The translations under genes were made by a program, and so were the position numbers. From the NCBI GenBank assembly GCA_903878475.1, contig CAIRHQ010000205.1, positions 1-45,684 of the forward strand: a DNA stretch of 45,684 bases. The letters are read 5' to 3'. The stretch is from an uncultured Bacteroidota bacterium (GTDB taxonomy: Bacteria > Bacteroidota > Bacteroidia > Chitinophagales > Chitinophagaceae). The stretch's first letter is position 1. Each line of letters opens with the position of its first letter. The notes below the pieces were generated by a model. That model worked only from the letters and a program-made list of their open reading frames with translations. It did not search any database and was not told the DNA's origin. Shown piece after piece: positions 7,673 through 17,970 of the stretch.

Positions 7673-8659
7673 ATGAATAGAAAATTATTAATAGGGCTAT
7701 TGATCATCATGGGCTTTTTCTTAAATGCCTGCCAGAAAAATGTTGACCTGTTTGTTCCGGATCCCGGACAGATCAACGGGCCCGATACCAGCTGGTATAG
7801 CAGCATTACCCCCACCATGCCTGTTTCCTCACTCAACAGCAACTTGTTATTCAATCCATATACTGACAGTATCCAGGTAAATGGCAGCAATGCCTATATC
7901 ATTACTCCATTTGGCTTACAGTGCGGGTTTCCACCACATTGCTGTGTGGGCAGTTCAGGACAAGTGATCAGCGGAACCGTAAAAGTAGATCTGCTGTTTA
8001 TCAATAAGAAAGGCGATATCATTCGGCTGGGCAAACCTACCAGTTCAAATGGACGGCTGTTGGTAAGCACCGGGGAAATATTCCTCCGGTTCACGCAGAA
8101 CAACCAGGTACTTCAACTGGCCCCAAATGCGCGTATCGTTTACCGTTACCCCGAGATCATGAATGCTACCATTCCGCTAAAAATATTTAATGGCGACGAA
8201 TCTGTTCCCCAGCATTTTAACTGGCTGCCCAATACCGATATCGTGAACAATACGGCAACAGTAGCTGTTCCTAATATTGAAATTCAAACCAACCATATTG
8301 CCTGGCTTACCGCTGGATACTTATATGATACTGCAGGTATCACAAGGGTTTCAGTAGCCGCTAACCTGGCGTCCAACTTTACCAATGCCAATACCACGGC
8401 CTGGGTGGTATTTAAAGATTTCAGATCGGTAGTGAGTATGAATGCTGAAATAGGCGCCAGAAAATTCATCAGCGATAAACTACCCGTTGGTAAAGCCATT
8501 ACGGTGGTGGTGATCTCTAAACAGGGCAACGATTATTTCCTCGGATTTGTAAATACAGTTACCGGAGGAACCGCAGCCGGCACAACCACTCAATTGGTTA
8601 ATATTACTCCGATAAAAAGGTCATTGGCCGATATCAATTATTTCCTCGATACTTTATAA
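7673..8659 (+). CDS. Lipoprotein of unknown function
   Basis: 328 residues with a lipoprotein signal peptide: MNRKLLIGLLIIMGFF followed by the lipobox LNAC, cleaved before Cys20. The mature protein is rich in beta-type segments with no family I can name; it contains a short Cys-rich patch (GLQCGFPPHCCVG, about residues 82-94) that might form disulfides or bind a metal. It starts 62 bases after the beta-barrel gene in the same direction with no terminator between, so it probably belongs to the sigma-factor operon. A surface or periplasmic location is expected. Confidence 0.75.
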   Translation: MNRKLLIGLLIIMGFFLNACQKNVDLFVPDPGQINGPDTSWYSSITPTMPVSSLNSNLLFNPYTDSIQVNGSNAYIITPFGLQCGFPPHCCVGSSGQVISGTVKVDLLFINKKGDIIRLGKPTSSNGRLLVSTGEIFLRFTQNNQVLQLAPNARIVYRYPEIMNATIPLKIFNGDESVPQHFNWLPNTDIVNNTATVAVPNIEIQTNHIAWLTAGYLYDTAGITRVSVAANLASNFTNANTTAWVVFKDFRSVVSMNAEIGARKFISDKLPVGKAITVVVISKQGNDYFLGFVNTVTGGTAAGTTTQLVNITPIKRSLADINYFLDTL

Positions 8660-8671
8660 TAAACCTAACAT

Positions 8672-8704
8672 AAAAAAAGAAGCTGCCTTTTTACAAGCAG
8701 CTTC
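8672..8704 (-). terminator. Intrinsic terminator of pyrH
   Basis: GAAGCTGC (8679-8686) and GCAGCTTC (8697-8704) form a perfect 8-bp stem followed on the minus strand by a run of T. It lies between the convergent lipoprotein gene and pyrH; without T after it on the plus strand, it mainly serves pyrH. Confidence 0.85.
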
Positions 8705-8731
8705 CTCAATATATGGAGTAGGTTAGTACGA

Positions 8732-9442
8732 TTAACTTACCAGGGTTCCCACTTTTTCTCCGGTCACTACTTTCAACAGATTACCCGGTGTGTTCATGTC
8801 AAATACTACGATCGGCAAATTATTTTCCATGCAAAGGGTGAAGGCGGTCATGTCCATCACTTTCAAATTCTTCTGAATACAATCGGCAAAAGAAATAGTT
8901 TCAAACCTTGTTGCGGTTGGATCTTTTTCCGGATCGGCCGTATAAATGCCATTTACCCTTGTTCCTTTTAAGATCACATCAGCCTTGATCTCTATCGCCC
9001 TTAATGAACCTGCGGTATCGGTGGTGAAATAGGGATTACCCGTTCCGGCACCAAAGATCACTACCCTGCCTTTTTCCAGATGACGCATGGCCCTGCGGCG
9101 GATATAAGGTTCGGCGATCTGTTCCATTTTGATGGCACTTTGCAAACGGGTATATACCCCTGCTTTTTCTAATCCGCTCTGTACAGCCATTCCGTTGATC
9201 ACGGTGGCCAGCATACCCATATAATCGCCCTGAGCTCTTTCAATACCGGTTTCCGCTTCATTCATTCCGCGATAAATATTTCCGCCGCCGATCACAATGG
9301 CTACCTGTACGCCCAGTTCAGTAACGCTTTTTACATCACGGGCATAGCGGGCTATGACATCGCTATCGAGACCGAAATTCTTATCACCCATTAATGATTC
9401 GCCGGAAAGTTTGAGTAAGATTCGTTTGTATTTGGGAAGCAT
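8732..9442 (-). CDS. pyrH: UMP kinase
   Basis: Phosphorylates UMP to UDP with ATP, in pyrimidine nucleotide synthesis. 236 residues, the usual length. Signatures: [14 protein letters not shown] at the N-terminus, [13 protein letters not shown] (about 47-59), the [15 protein letters not shown] block, [23 protein letters not shown], and [19 protein letters not shown]. It is the last gene before a terminator. In many bacteria pyrH follows tsf directly and precedes frr; here a methyltransferase gene lies between tsf and pyrH and frr is not next to it. The gap to the methyltransferase stop is 30 bases. Confidence 0.97.
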   Translation of the reverse strand: MLPKYKRILLKLSGESLMGDKNFGLDSDVIARYARDVKSVTELGVQVAIVIGGGNIYRGMNEAETGIERAQGDYMGMLATVINGMAVQSGLEKAGVYTRLQSAIKMEQIAEPYIRRRAMRHLEKGRVVIFGAGTGNPYFTTDTAGSLRAIEIKADVILKGTRVNGIYTADPEKDPTATRFETISFADCIQKNLKVMDMTAFTLCMENNLPIVVFDMNTPGNLLKVVTGEKVGTLVS

Positions 9443-9472
9443 CGCAGAAATATTTTTACGAAGATATATTTT

Positions 9473-10285
9473 TTATCTCGATAGCGATTGTTTCAACGCT
9501 TTTATAGCATACAACATGGGCATTTTTTCTTCCATGCCCTTGATCCGCCACATCCCATCGGGTCCCTTTTCCAGATTACTAAAACAAGGGTAAGGCGAGA
9601 ACGGGTATTCATTGAACTGCTGCACGGTTAGTTCATGTTTGATCAGAGCGTTGAATATTTCGGAAAAAGGATGGTTCCAACTGTATTCCATGGATCGGAT
9701 GGATGCATTGCGGTCGGTATAAGTACCAATATTTTCCTCTGCAATTACAGCAGTATTAAAATAATTATATTGAATATGTGTAAACTCGCTGTCCATCATC
9801 CAGAGTACAGGATGAAAGTCTACGATATAAAACACACCTCCCGGTTTCAGAAAATCTTGAATCAGTTTGGCCCATCGATCAAGATCGGGTAGCCAACCAA
9901 TGGTACCATAAGAAGTGAATACGATATCGAATTTTTTATCCAGGTGCTGCCGAAGATCGTACACATTGCAACAGATGAATTCTGTATCCAGCTCCAGTTC
10001 GCGGCTGATGGACTGGGCCAGTTGGATGGAAGCATCGCTCATATCTACCCCGGTAACGGAGGCTCCGGCCCTCGACCAACTCATGCTATCCATTCCAAAA
10101 TGACATTGCAGGTGCAGGATGCTTTTCCCTTTCACATCGCCCAGGGCTTCCAGTTCAATGGTATTGAGTGAAGTTTTTCCTTGTTTAAATCCTTCGAGGT
10201 CATAGAATGCTGCTCCTGCATGTACCGCCGTTCTTTTATTCCAGGATTCGCGGTTGGCTGAAAAATAATCTTGCTGGGTATCCAT
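9473..10285 (-). CDS. Class I SAM-dependent methyltransferase
   Basis: 270 residues with a Rossmann-type methyltransferase core: motif I KSILHLQCHFGMDSM (about residues 54-68, where the usual Gly-rich loop reads HFGMDS), ASVTGVDMSDASIQLA (motif II region with the acidic SAM ligand Asp), FDIVFTSYGTIGWL (motif IV) and LKPGGVFYIVDFHP (motif V-VI). The substrate cannot be told. The HLQCHFG and VDMS pattern resembles small-molecule or UbiE-like methyltransferases. It lies between the tsf terminator and pyrH with a 30-base gap to pyrH, so it is likely co-transcribed with pyrH. Confidence 0.85.
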   Translation of the reverse strand: MDTQQDYFSANRESWNKRTAVHAGAAFYDLEGFKQGKTSLNTIELEALGDVKGKSILHLQCHFGMDSMSWSRAGASVTGVDMSDASIQLAQSISRELELDTEFICCNVYDLRQHLDKKFDIVFTSYGTIGWLPDLDRWAKLIQDFLKPGGVFYIVDFHPVLWMMDSEFTHIQYNYFNTAVIAEENIGTYTDRNASIRSMEYSWNHPFSEIFNALIKHELTVQQFNEYPFSPYPCFSNLEKGPDGMWRIKGMEEKMPMLYAIKALKQSLSR

Positions 10286-10310
10286 AATAGTTGATTGATA
10301 AATAATCCGA

Positions 10311-10346
10311 AATAAAAAAACCTTATAAAATTAATTATAAGGTTTT
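10311..10346 (-). terminator. Intrinsic terminator of the rplM-tsf operon
   Basis: AAAACCTTATAA (10317-10328) and TTATAAGGTTTT (10335-10346) form a perfect 12-bp stem with a 6-base loop, followed on the minus strand by a T-rich run. It lies 22 bases after the tsf stop and separates tsf from the methyltransferase gene. Confidence 0.88.
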
Positions 10347-10367
10347 ACAAAAAGATATAAGAAATGC

Positions 10368-11192
10368 TTATCCTAAAGCTACTCTTTTAAATTCAGTGAC
10401 CTTAAGGTCAGTATCGATGCTCTTCAAATAATCAGCCACAGATTTACTGCTGTCTTTAACAAAAGCCTGGGCCATTAAAGTATTGTCTTTAAAGAATTTG
10501 TTCATTTTACCATCAGCAATTTTTTCAGCCATTTCTGCGGGCTTACCTTCTGCTTTGATCATTTCGATGGCAATGGCTTTTTCCCTGTCTTTTGTTTCCT
10601 GGCTGATAGAGGTTTCATCTACTGCCAATGGATTCATAGCAGCGATCTGCATGGCTACATCTTTTCCTGCGTCAGCTGCTTCTTTGGTCATGGATACCAA
10701 AACACCCATACGGTTTGCACCGTGAATATAAGAAGCTACATAAGGTGCTTCTACTCTTTCAAATCTTGAAATAGCAATTTTTTCACCAATGGCTGCCAGT
10801 TTATCGTTGATCAGTTCTTCAACTTTAGAACCGTTAACGGTAACTCCGTTTAATTCTTCGGCTGATTTAACATCGTTGGCAATGGCTGCATCTGCAATAG
10901 ATTGTGCAAAGGCAACGAAGTCTGCATTCTTGCTCACGAAATCTGTTTCACAGCTGATGCAAATCACGATACCACTTTTATGATCGGCTGTTGTTTGGGC
11001 AATGATCACCCCTTCTTTAGCTTCTCTGTCGCTGCGTTTAGCGGCAACTTTCTGGCCTTGTTTACGCAACCAGTCAATGGCTGCTTCAAAATCGCCGTTG
11101 CTTTCAGTTAGTGCTTTGCGGCAATCTAACATACCGGCTCCTGTTGTTTGACGTAATTTATTAATGTCTGCTGCTGTTATAGTAACACTCAT
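10368..11192 (-). CDS. tsf: Translation elongation factor Ts
   Basis: Exchanges GDP for GTP on EF-Tu. 274 residues with the N-terminal UBA-like helix region ITAADINKLRQTTGAGMLDCRKAL (the TGAGMMDCKKAL family signature), GDFEAAIDWLRKQG, and the core dimerisation domains CISCETDFVSKNADFVAF and HGANRMGVLVSM, then QIAAMNPLAVDE. The length matches the family. It follows rpsB in the conserved order with a gap of 120 bases, and a terminator lies just after its stop. Confidence 0.97.
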   Translation of the reverse strand: MSVTITAADINKLRQTTGAGMLDCRKALTESNGDFEAAIDWLRKQGQKVAAKRSDREAKEGVIIAQTTADHKSGIVICISCETDFVSKNADFVAFAQSIADAAIANDVKSAEELNGVTVNGSKVEELINDKLAAIGEKIAISRFERVEAPYVASYIHGANRMGVLVSMTKEAADAGKDVAMQIAAMNPLAVDETSISQETKDREKAIAIEMIKAEGKPAEMAEKIADGKMNKFFKDNTLMAQAFVKDSSKSVADYLKSIDTDLKVTEFKRVALG

Positions 11193-11312
11193 TGTAATTG
11201 ATAATTAAAAATTAAAAATTAATAATGTTTTAAAATAGTGAGTCTATAATTGTTGGGATAAACTCATCAATATAAAACACCTGTTTGTTCCATGAAGCGG
11301 ATGGTTGGGCAA

Positions 11313-12209
11313 TTATCTTGCTCCACCTGGTCCACCTGCTGGCCTTCTGCCACCTTGGCCCGGACCAGCTACACGACGTTTAGGTTGAGAAGCAACGCCT
11401 CTTCCACCACCACGTTTGTTGCGGTCGTCGCCACCATCAGCTTTTTGTTCAAAACGAGCTGCTTTGGCTTCTGCGCTTTCTTCCGTATCATGACTTTCTT
11501 CATCATCTTTATCTGCCTGACGCTCTTGTAATCCTTCTACAATCGCTGCTGTTAAATAGTTAACGATGATAGAAATAGATTTAGTAGCATCATCATTTGA
11601 AGGGATCGCAAAATCGATCTTATTAGGATCGCAGTTGGTATCTACCATTCCAAATGTGCTGATGTTGAGTTTTTTTGCTTCGGCCAGTGCAATATGTTCG
11701 TGCCCGATATCCACCATGAATAAAGCGGCAGGTACACGGCTGATCTGAGAGATACCACCCAGTACTTTTTCCATTTTATCCTTGTCGCGGGTTAAGGTAA
11801 GGCGTTCTTTTTTGGTCAGGCTTTCAGCGCTGCCATCAGCCAACATTTTTTCAATGTTCTGCATTTTCTTCACACTTTTACGAACCGTGTTGAAGTTGGT
11901 GAGCATTCCACCCAACCAACGCTCGGTAACATAAGGCATGTTCACGCGCTGAGCACATTCGCTTACAATTTCCTTGGCTTGTTTCTTAGTGGCCACAAAC
12001 ATGATTTTCTTTCCACTGCGGGCGATGGCTTTTAAAGCGGCAGCAGATTCCTGTAACCCTTCTACGGTTTTGTTCAGGTCAATGATGTGAATGCCTTTTT
12101 TTTCTGCGAAGATATAAGGCAACATTTTCGGATTCCATTTCTTTTTTAAATGGCCAAAGTGCACACCTGCTTCGAGTAACTGTTGCTGTAAGGAAGTATT
12201 ATTTTCCAT
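11313..12209 (-). CDS. rpsB: 30S ribosomal protein S2 with Gly/Arg-rich tail
   Basis: Component of the 30S subunit near the mRNA exit. 298 residues. Family signatures are LLEAGVHFGHLKKKWNPKMLPYIF (about 11-34), IIDLNKTVEGLQ, IMFVATKKQAK, VNMPYVTERWLGGMLTNFNT, PAALFMVDIGHEHIALAEAKKLNI and VDTNCDPNKIDFAIPSNDD. The core ends near residue 235. The rest is an acidic stretch followed by a Gly/Arg-rich tail (GGGRG, GGRRPAGGPGG) of about 40 residues, so the protein is longer than the usual 230-260. It is encoded between rpsI and tsf in the standard order. Confidence 0.97.
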   Translation of the reverse strand: MENNTSLQQQLLEAGVHFGHLKKKWNPKMLPYIFAEKKGIHIIDLNKTVEGLQESAAALKAIARSGKKIMFVATKKQAKEIVSECAQRVNMPYVTERWLGGMLTNFNTVRKSVKKMQNIEKMLADGSAESLTKKERLTLTRDKDKMEKVLGGISQISRVPAALFMVDIGHEHIALAEAKKLNISTFGMVDTNCDPNKIDFAIPSNDDATKSISIIVNYLTAAIVEGLQERQADKDDEESHDTEESAEAKAARFEQKADGGDDRNKRGGGRGVASQPKRRVAGPGQGGRRPAGGPGGAR

Positions 12210-12284
12210 TGTATGTTATTAAAATAGTTTTTAAAAATTTGATGTTGGATCCCGCATACGGTCATCCATATCCAGTGGCTGATA

Positions 12285-12674
12285 TTAACGTTTGCTGAAC
12301 TGGAAGCTTTTCCTTGCTTTTTTGCGACCTGGTTTTTTACGCTCAACAGAACGTGGGTCACGTTTCAGCAATCCGGCTGCTTTCAAAGCAGGGCGGTAAT
12401 CGGCACTCACTTCAAGCAGTGCTCTGGCAATACCCAGTTTAGCCGCTTCAGCCTGTCCTTTTACACCACCACCGGTAGCGTTGATCACCACATCAAATTT
12501 ATCGGTAGACTCTACCGTTTTCAATGGTGCTTCCACCTGGTTTTGCAAATAAACCAGGGAAAAATAAGTTTTATAGTCTTTGCCGTTTACTGTGATCTTT
12601 CCGTCTCCTTTAGAAAGGAAAACACGGGTTACAGCTTCTTTTCTGCGGCCGACTGCGTTTTTTTGCTTTTCCAT
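12285..12674 (-). CDS. rpsI: 30S ribosomal protein S9
   Basis: Small-subunit protein whose C-terminal tail reaches the P-site tRNA. 129 residues with AVGRRKEAVTRVFL at the start, GGGVKGQAEAAKLGIARALLE in the middle, LLKRDPRSVERKKPGRKKARKSFQFSKR at the end, including the conserved terminal SKR. Full length. It follows rplM by 46 bases, an interval that holds a hairpin, and precedes rpsB by 75 bases. Confidence 0.98.
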   Translation of the reverse strand: MEKQKNAVGRRKEAVTRVFLSKGDGKITVNGKDYKTYFSLVYLQNQVEAPLKTVESTDKFDVVINATGGGVKGQAEAAKLGIARALLEVSADYRPALKAAGLLKRDPRSVERKKPGRKKARKSFQFSKR

Positions 12675-12690
12675 TTTTTGTATTTATTGT

Positions 12691-12712
12691 CATCCCGGTT
12701 TAATCCGGAATG
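12691..12712 (-). other. Hairpin between rplM and rpsI
   Basis: On the transcript, CATTCCGG and CCGGGATG can form an 8-bp stem with one G-U pair around a 6-base loop. It has no following T-run, so it is more likely a processing or spacing structure within the operon than a terminator. Confidence 0.4.
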
Positions 12713-12720
12713 CATCAGGT

Positions 12721-13164
12721 TTAGAATTTCAGATCTTTTGGTTGTTGTGCACCATGTGGATGTTCAGCACCGGCATACACAAATAATTTTTTGTACATCT
12801 GGCGACCCAAACGGTTTTTAGGCAACATGCCTTTTACCGCCCTTTCAATAATTACTTCGGGTCTGCGTTTCTGTAAGTTCTTGGCAGATTCTTCCTTACG
12901 GCCACCGGGGTAACCACTGTAATTATCATACACTTTGTCTTCCAGCTTATTTCCTGTAAACACCACTTTTTCGCAGTTGGTTACAATGATAAAATCTCCG
13001 CAATCAACATGGGGAGTATAATAGGCTTTGTTCTTTCCGCGAAGAACAGCGGCAATTTTTGCGCACATACGACCAACGGTTTGATTAGTACCATCCACAA
13101 CGTACCAGTTGTGTGTAACGGTAGCCTCGTTCGCATGTTTTGTGGTGAAATGTAATTTGCTCAT
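12721..13164 (-). CDS. rplM: 50S ribosomal protein L13
   Basis: Early-assembly large-subunit protein. 147 residues with the family core NWYVVDGTNQTVGRMCAKIAAVLRGKNK, YTPHVDCGDFIIVTNCEKVVFTG, YSGYPGGRKEES, RAVKGMLPKNRLGRQMYKKLFVYAG and HPHGAQQP. The ATG at 13164 gives the normal length; an upstream TTG at 13200 would add 12 residues with no family counterpart. It is the first gene of the rplM-rpsI-rpsB-tsf operon and has a long leader with a candidate promoter about 90 bases upstream. Confidence 0.97.
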   Translation of the reverse strand: MSKLHFTTKHANEATVTHNWYVVDGTNQTVGRMCAKIAAVLRGKNKAYYTPHVDCGDFIIVTNCEKVVFTGNKLEDKVYDNYSGYPGGRKEESAKNLQKRRPEVIIERAVKGMLPKNRLGRQMYKKLFVYAGAEHPHGAQQPKDLKF

Positions 13165-13255
13165 CTTGTTTATTTTTAGATTAGTTCCTTTAGCAACCAA
13201 AACTGCCGAAGGAGAAATAAACCACAGCTATCCCCGTGGTCTTAAATTTGGACGG

Positions 13256-13288
13256 CGAAGGTACAGGCAAGAGGCCTTAATTTCCAAA
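13256..13288 (-). promoter_or_regulatory. Candidate promoter of the rplM operon
   Basis: On the minus strand TTTG (13285-13288) is followed after 21 bases by TACCTTCG (13256-13263), one mismatch from the Bacteroidota -7 consensus TAnnTTTG, at the spacing usual for the -33/-7 pair. It would give a leader of about 85 bases before rplM. Confidence 0.45.
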
Positions 13289-13397
13289 GAAAAAGGGAAG
13301 TATTTTTACTCGTGCTTTTGTAACTTATTGGTTATCAGTAAAAATTTTGACTAAAAATATTAATACTTGGGCTTATCCCGACAAGAACCGGGTAAAA

Positions 13398-15080
13398 TCA
13401 TGGCTTTTTTGAGCCCTGCTGCCCGAAAGTATCAGCAGTATATAATTTTTCACCATTCACAAAACAGGCCAGCACTTTGGCATTTAGCACATTCCGGATG
13501 GGACAATCCATCAGGTTGGTATCCAGTAGAATGAAATCGGCCATTTTTCCGGGTTCCAGACTGCCTTTCTCTTTTTCTTCAAAGGAAGCTTTGGCCGCCC
13601 AGATCGTCATTCCCCTTATTGCCGATTCACGGCTGAGGGCATTATTCATCTGGAATCCTCCAGCGGGATATTCTTTAGCATCCTGGCGGGCAACAGCAGC
13701 AAAGAATGTTTTGAACGGACTGATGTCTTCCACCGGGAAATCGGTACCCAGCGGTATCCATTGGTTCTGATCCATCAATTGTTTATAGGCATAGGCTGTT
13801 TTTACCCTTTCCTTGCCCAGTCGCTCCCCTGCCCAGTACATATCACTGGTGGCATGGGTAGGTTGCACCGAGGGTATAATATTATAGTCGCCGAAAAAAT
13901 GAAGATCATTTGCATCGATCACCTGGGCATGTTCTATTCGCCAGCGCAGGTCGTTCTTCCCTTTTAAATATTTTGCATATACCTGCAGTATAGCGCGGTT
14001 GCCACTATCGCCAATGGCATGGGTGCACATCTGCCAGCCTTTTTGCGAAAGCAATTGGGCAACAGAATCGAAATGGGCTGCGGTACTCAACAAAAACCCC
14101 GACCAATTGGGTTGATCCTGATAAGGTTTCAGCAAACAGGCCCCGCGTGAGCCCAGGGCTCCATCGGCATACACTTTAAAAGCGTTTAACTGTAACCGTT
14201 CGGTCTTTATCTTTCCATAAGTGAACGCTGCCTCATAATTGGCTTTGTTGTCGCTTAACATCGCGTATACACGCATTTTAAGTTCTCCTTTTTTCTGCAG
14301 GCTATCAATGAATTTTACCATCGGATAATCCAGTCCGCATTCATTCACCGAGGTAAGTCCCACAGCAAAACAGTTTGCCTGTGCATTCAATAAAGCTTTC
14401 AATGTTTGTTGGGGACCTGCGCCCGGAACTTTCTGATAAACCAGATCAGTAGCATTGTCTACCAGCACCCCGGATAGTTTTCCGTTCTTGATGATGATCT
14501 CTCCACCGGCCACGATGGTTCCGGGTTTCAGCCCTGCCAGGTCAAGTGCTTTTTGATTGGCGACGATGGCATGCCCGTCGATGCGGGTCAGCAACACCGG
14601 CCTGTTTGGAAACATTTCATTCAGGGTTGTATTGTCGGGAAATTCTTTTTTAGACCAGTCGTTCTGGTCCCAGCCACGACCGATCAACCATTCTCCTTCG
14701 GGCAAGCTTTTTGCAAAATCACTGCACTGATGCAGTACATCTTCCCAGCTGTTAGTGCCGGTTAGGTTCAGGGTTTGCAGACTCATCCCATAGTTTACAA
14801 AATGCGTATGAGCATCTATGAACCCCGGGAATACCGCCTTCCCTGCTGCATCAATAATTTCCTTGGCCTCATAGGTAGCCATGATCGTCTCATTTTTTCC
14901 CAGCGCAACAACCTTTCCATCTTTTACGGCCATCGCTTCTGCCAGGGAAAACGCAGCATCCACCGTATAAATTTTGGCATGTTGGATGATCAGGTCAACT
15001 TTTGTTTTGGAACTGCATGACAATAATATGATCATGATTCCGCAGGCAAGGCTTGTTTTTAAGATGGCGATTAACCGCAT
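13398..15080 (-). CDS. Amidohydrolase family lipoprotein (YtcJ-like)
   Basis: 560 residues. The N-terminus MRLIAILKTSLACGIMIILLSC is a lipoprotein signal with the lipobox LLSC, so a periplasmic or outer-membrane lipid-anchored enzyme is expected. The body matches the amidohydrolase 3 family: metal ligands in GFIDAHTHF, FKVYADGALGSRGA, MCTHAIGDSGNRA, RIEHAQVI, and the catalytic Asp in GTDFPVEDISPF, then AAKASFEEKEKGSLEPGKMADFILLD. The substrate is unknown; relatives hydrolyse N-formyl or cyclic amides. The ATG at 15080 is chosen because it starts the signal peptide; a GTG at 15155 would overlap ligA on the other strand. Probably a single-gene unit. Confidence 0.88.
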   Translation of the reverse strand: MRLIAILKTSLACGIMIILLSCSSKTKVDLIIQHAKIYTVDAAFSLAEAMAVKDGKVVALGKNETIMATYEAKEIIDAAGKAVFPGFIDAHTHFVNYGMSLQTLNLTGTNSWEDVLHQCSDFAKSLPEGEWLIGRGWDQNDWSKKEFPDNTTLNEMFPNRPVLLTRIDGHAIVANQKALDLAGLKPGTIVAGGEIIIKNGKLSGVLVDNATDLVYQKVPGAGPQQTLKALLNAQANCFAVGLTSVNECGLDYPMVKFIDSLQKKGELKMRVYAMLSDNKANYEAAFTYGKIKTERLQLNAFKVYADGALGSRGACLLKPYQDQPNWSGFLLSTAAHFDSVAQLLSQKGWQMCTHAIGDSGNRAILQVYAKYLKGKNDLRWRIEHAQVIDANDLHFFGDYNIIPSVQPTHATSDMYWAGERLGKERVKTAYAYKQLMDQNQWIPLGTDFPVEDISPFKTFFAAVARQDAKEYPAGGFQMNNALSRESAIRGMTIWAAKASFEEKEKGSLEPGKMADFILLDTNLMDCPIRNVLNAKVLACFVNGEKLYTADTFGQQGSKKP

Positions 15081-15125
15081 AGAAAATGTTTTATCAAAAA
15101 TACACAAAGCTGCCCGCATAATTTT

Positions 15126-15133
15126 TAACTTTG
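15126..15133 (+). promoter_or_regulatory. Bacteroidota -7 element directly before ligA
   Basis: TAACTTTG is an exact match to TAnnTTTG but ends only 4 bases before the ligA ATG, so transcription from it would start at or just past the start codon. It is either the promoter of a leaderless transcript or a chance match. Confidence 0.35.
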
Positions 15134-15134
15134 A

Positions 15135-17225
<2,091 letters not shown>

Positions 17226-17327
17226 CGAAAGGTTTTTTATATTTATATGACGAGTTCTTAAAACACAAACAACTTTTTGTTCCTTCTTACCCTAATGATG
17301 GAACATCACACCTTAAATCATTTTATT

Positions 17328-17891
17328 ATGATTAAAAAAATCCCAGGCGAAGTATGGAAACAAATCCAGTTCAGCGGCCACAAACAACTTCGCAAAAAGT
17401 ATGCAGTTTCCTCTCTAGGCCGTGCCGCTAGTTATTCAGATCATATCGAGAAAGATGGTAAACTCTTAAATGGTTCACTGACCTCTGGATATAAAACCCT
17501 GAACCTGCATGTAGAGAATGGCAATGGTACCATTTATATTCATCGTGAAGTGGCTAAGTTATTTTGTAAAAAAGCATCTCCCAAACATAAATTTGTGGTG
17601 CACATCAACCACAAAAAGAATGACAACAGTTTCAAGAATCTGAAATGGGCCAACCTGATAGAGGTGAGTGCTCACCAGCAAAAAAGTCCCGAAAAGATCG
17701 CGTATAAAAAACGCCAGGCCAACCGGACAGAAGGTTTGAAACTCAATGCCACACAGGTTAAAGCCATTAAGGACACCATCAATAATCCAAAAAGGAAATT
17801 AACCTATAAGCAACTGGCCACTAAATATAAAGTAAGTGAAATGACCCTGTATCGCATCAAAAGCGGTGAGAACTGGGGTAAGGTAAAATAA
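17328..17891 (+). CDS. NUMOD4/HNH endonuclease-like protein with C-terminal helix-turn-helix
   Basis: 187 residues with three visible parts. The start MIKKIPGEVWKQIQF with KYAVSSLGRAASY (about residues 1-35) matches the NUMOD4 DNA-binding motif. Residues 60-115 carry YIHREVAKLF and FVVHINHKKNDNSFKNLKWANL, an HNH (HNH_3-type) nuclease block with the His and Asn residues in place. Residues 139-187 (LNATQVKAIKDTINNP, LTYKQLATKYKVSEMTLYRIKSGENW) form a helix-turn-helix resembling NUMOD1/homing endonuclease tails. Such proteins include phage homing endonucleases; a standalone chromosomal copy may be a domesticated regulator. The ATG at 17328 is chosen over an upstream TTG. A terminator follows and no phage genes are near. 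Confidence 0.8.
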   Translation: MIKKIPGEVWKQIQFSGHKQLRKKYAVSSLGRAASYSDHIEKDGKLLNGSLTSGYKTLNLHVENGNGTIYIHREVAKLFCKKASPKHKFVVHINHKKNDNSFKNLKWANLIEVSAHQQKSPEKIAYKKRQANRTEGLKLNATQVKAIKDTINNPKRKLTYKQLATKYKVSEMTLYRIKSGENWGKVK

Positions 17892-17910
17892 TATGTTTTT
17901 AAAAAAGCGT

Positions 17911-17946
17911 AAATAGGAATTGGCCATCGCCGATTCCTATTTTTTA
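17911..17946 (+). terminator. Intrinsic terminator of the NUMOD4/HNH gene
   Basis: AAATAGGAAT (17911-17920) and ATTCCTATTT (17933-17942) form a 10-bp stem, extended inward by three more pairs, with a CCATCG loop and a T-run after it. It separates this gene from the DUF2461 gene. Confidence 0.9.
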
Positions 17947-17970
17947 TTTTGTAAAGAAAATAGTTCCGCC

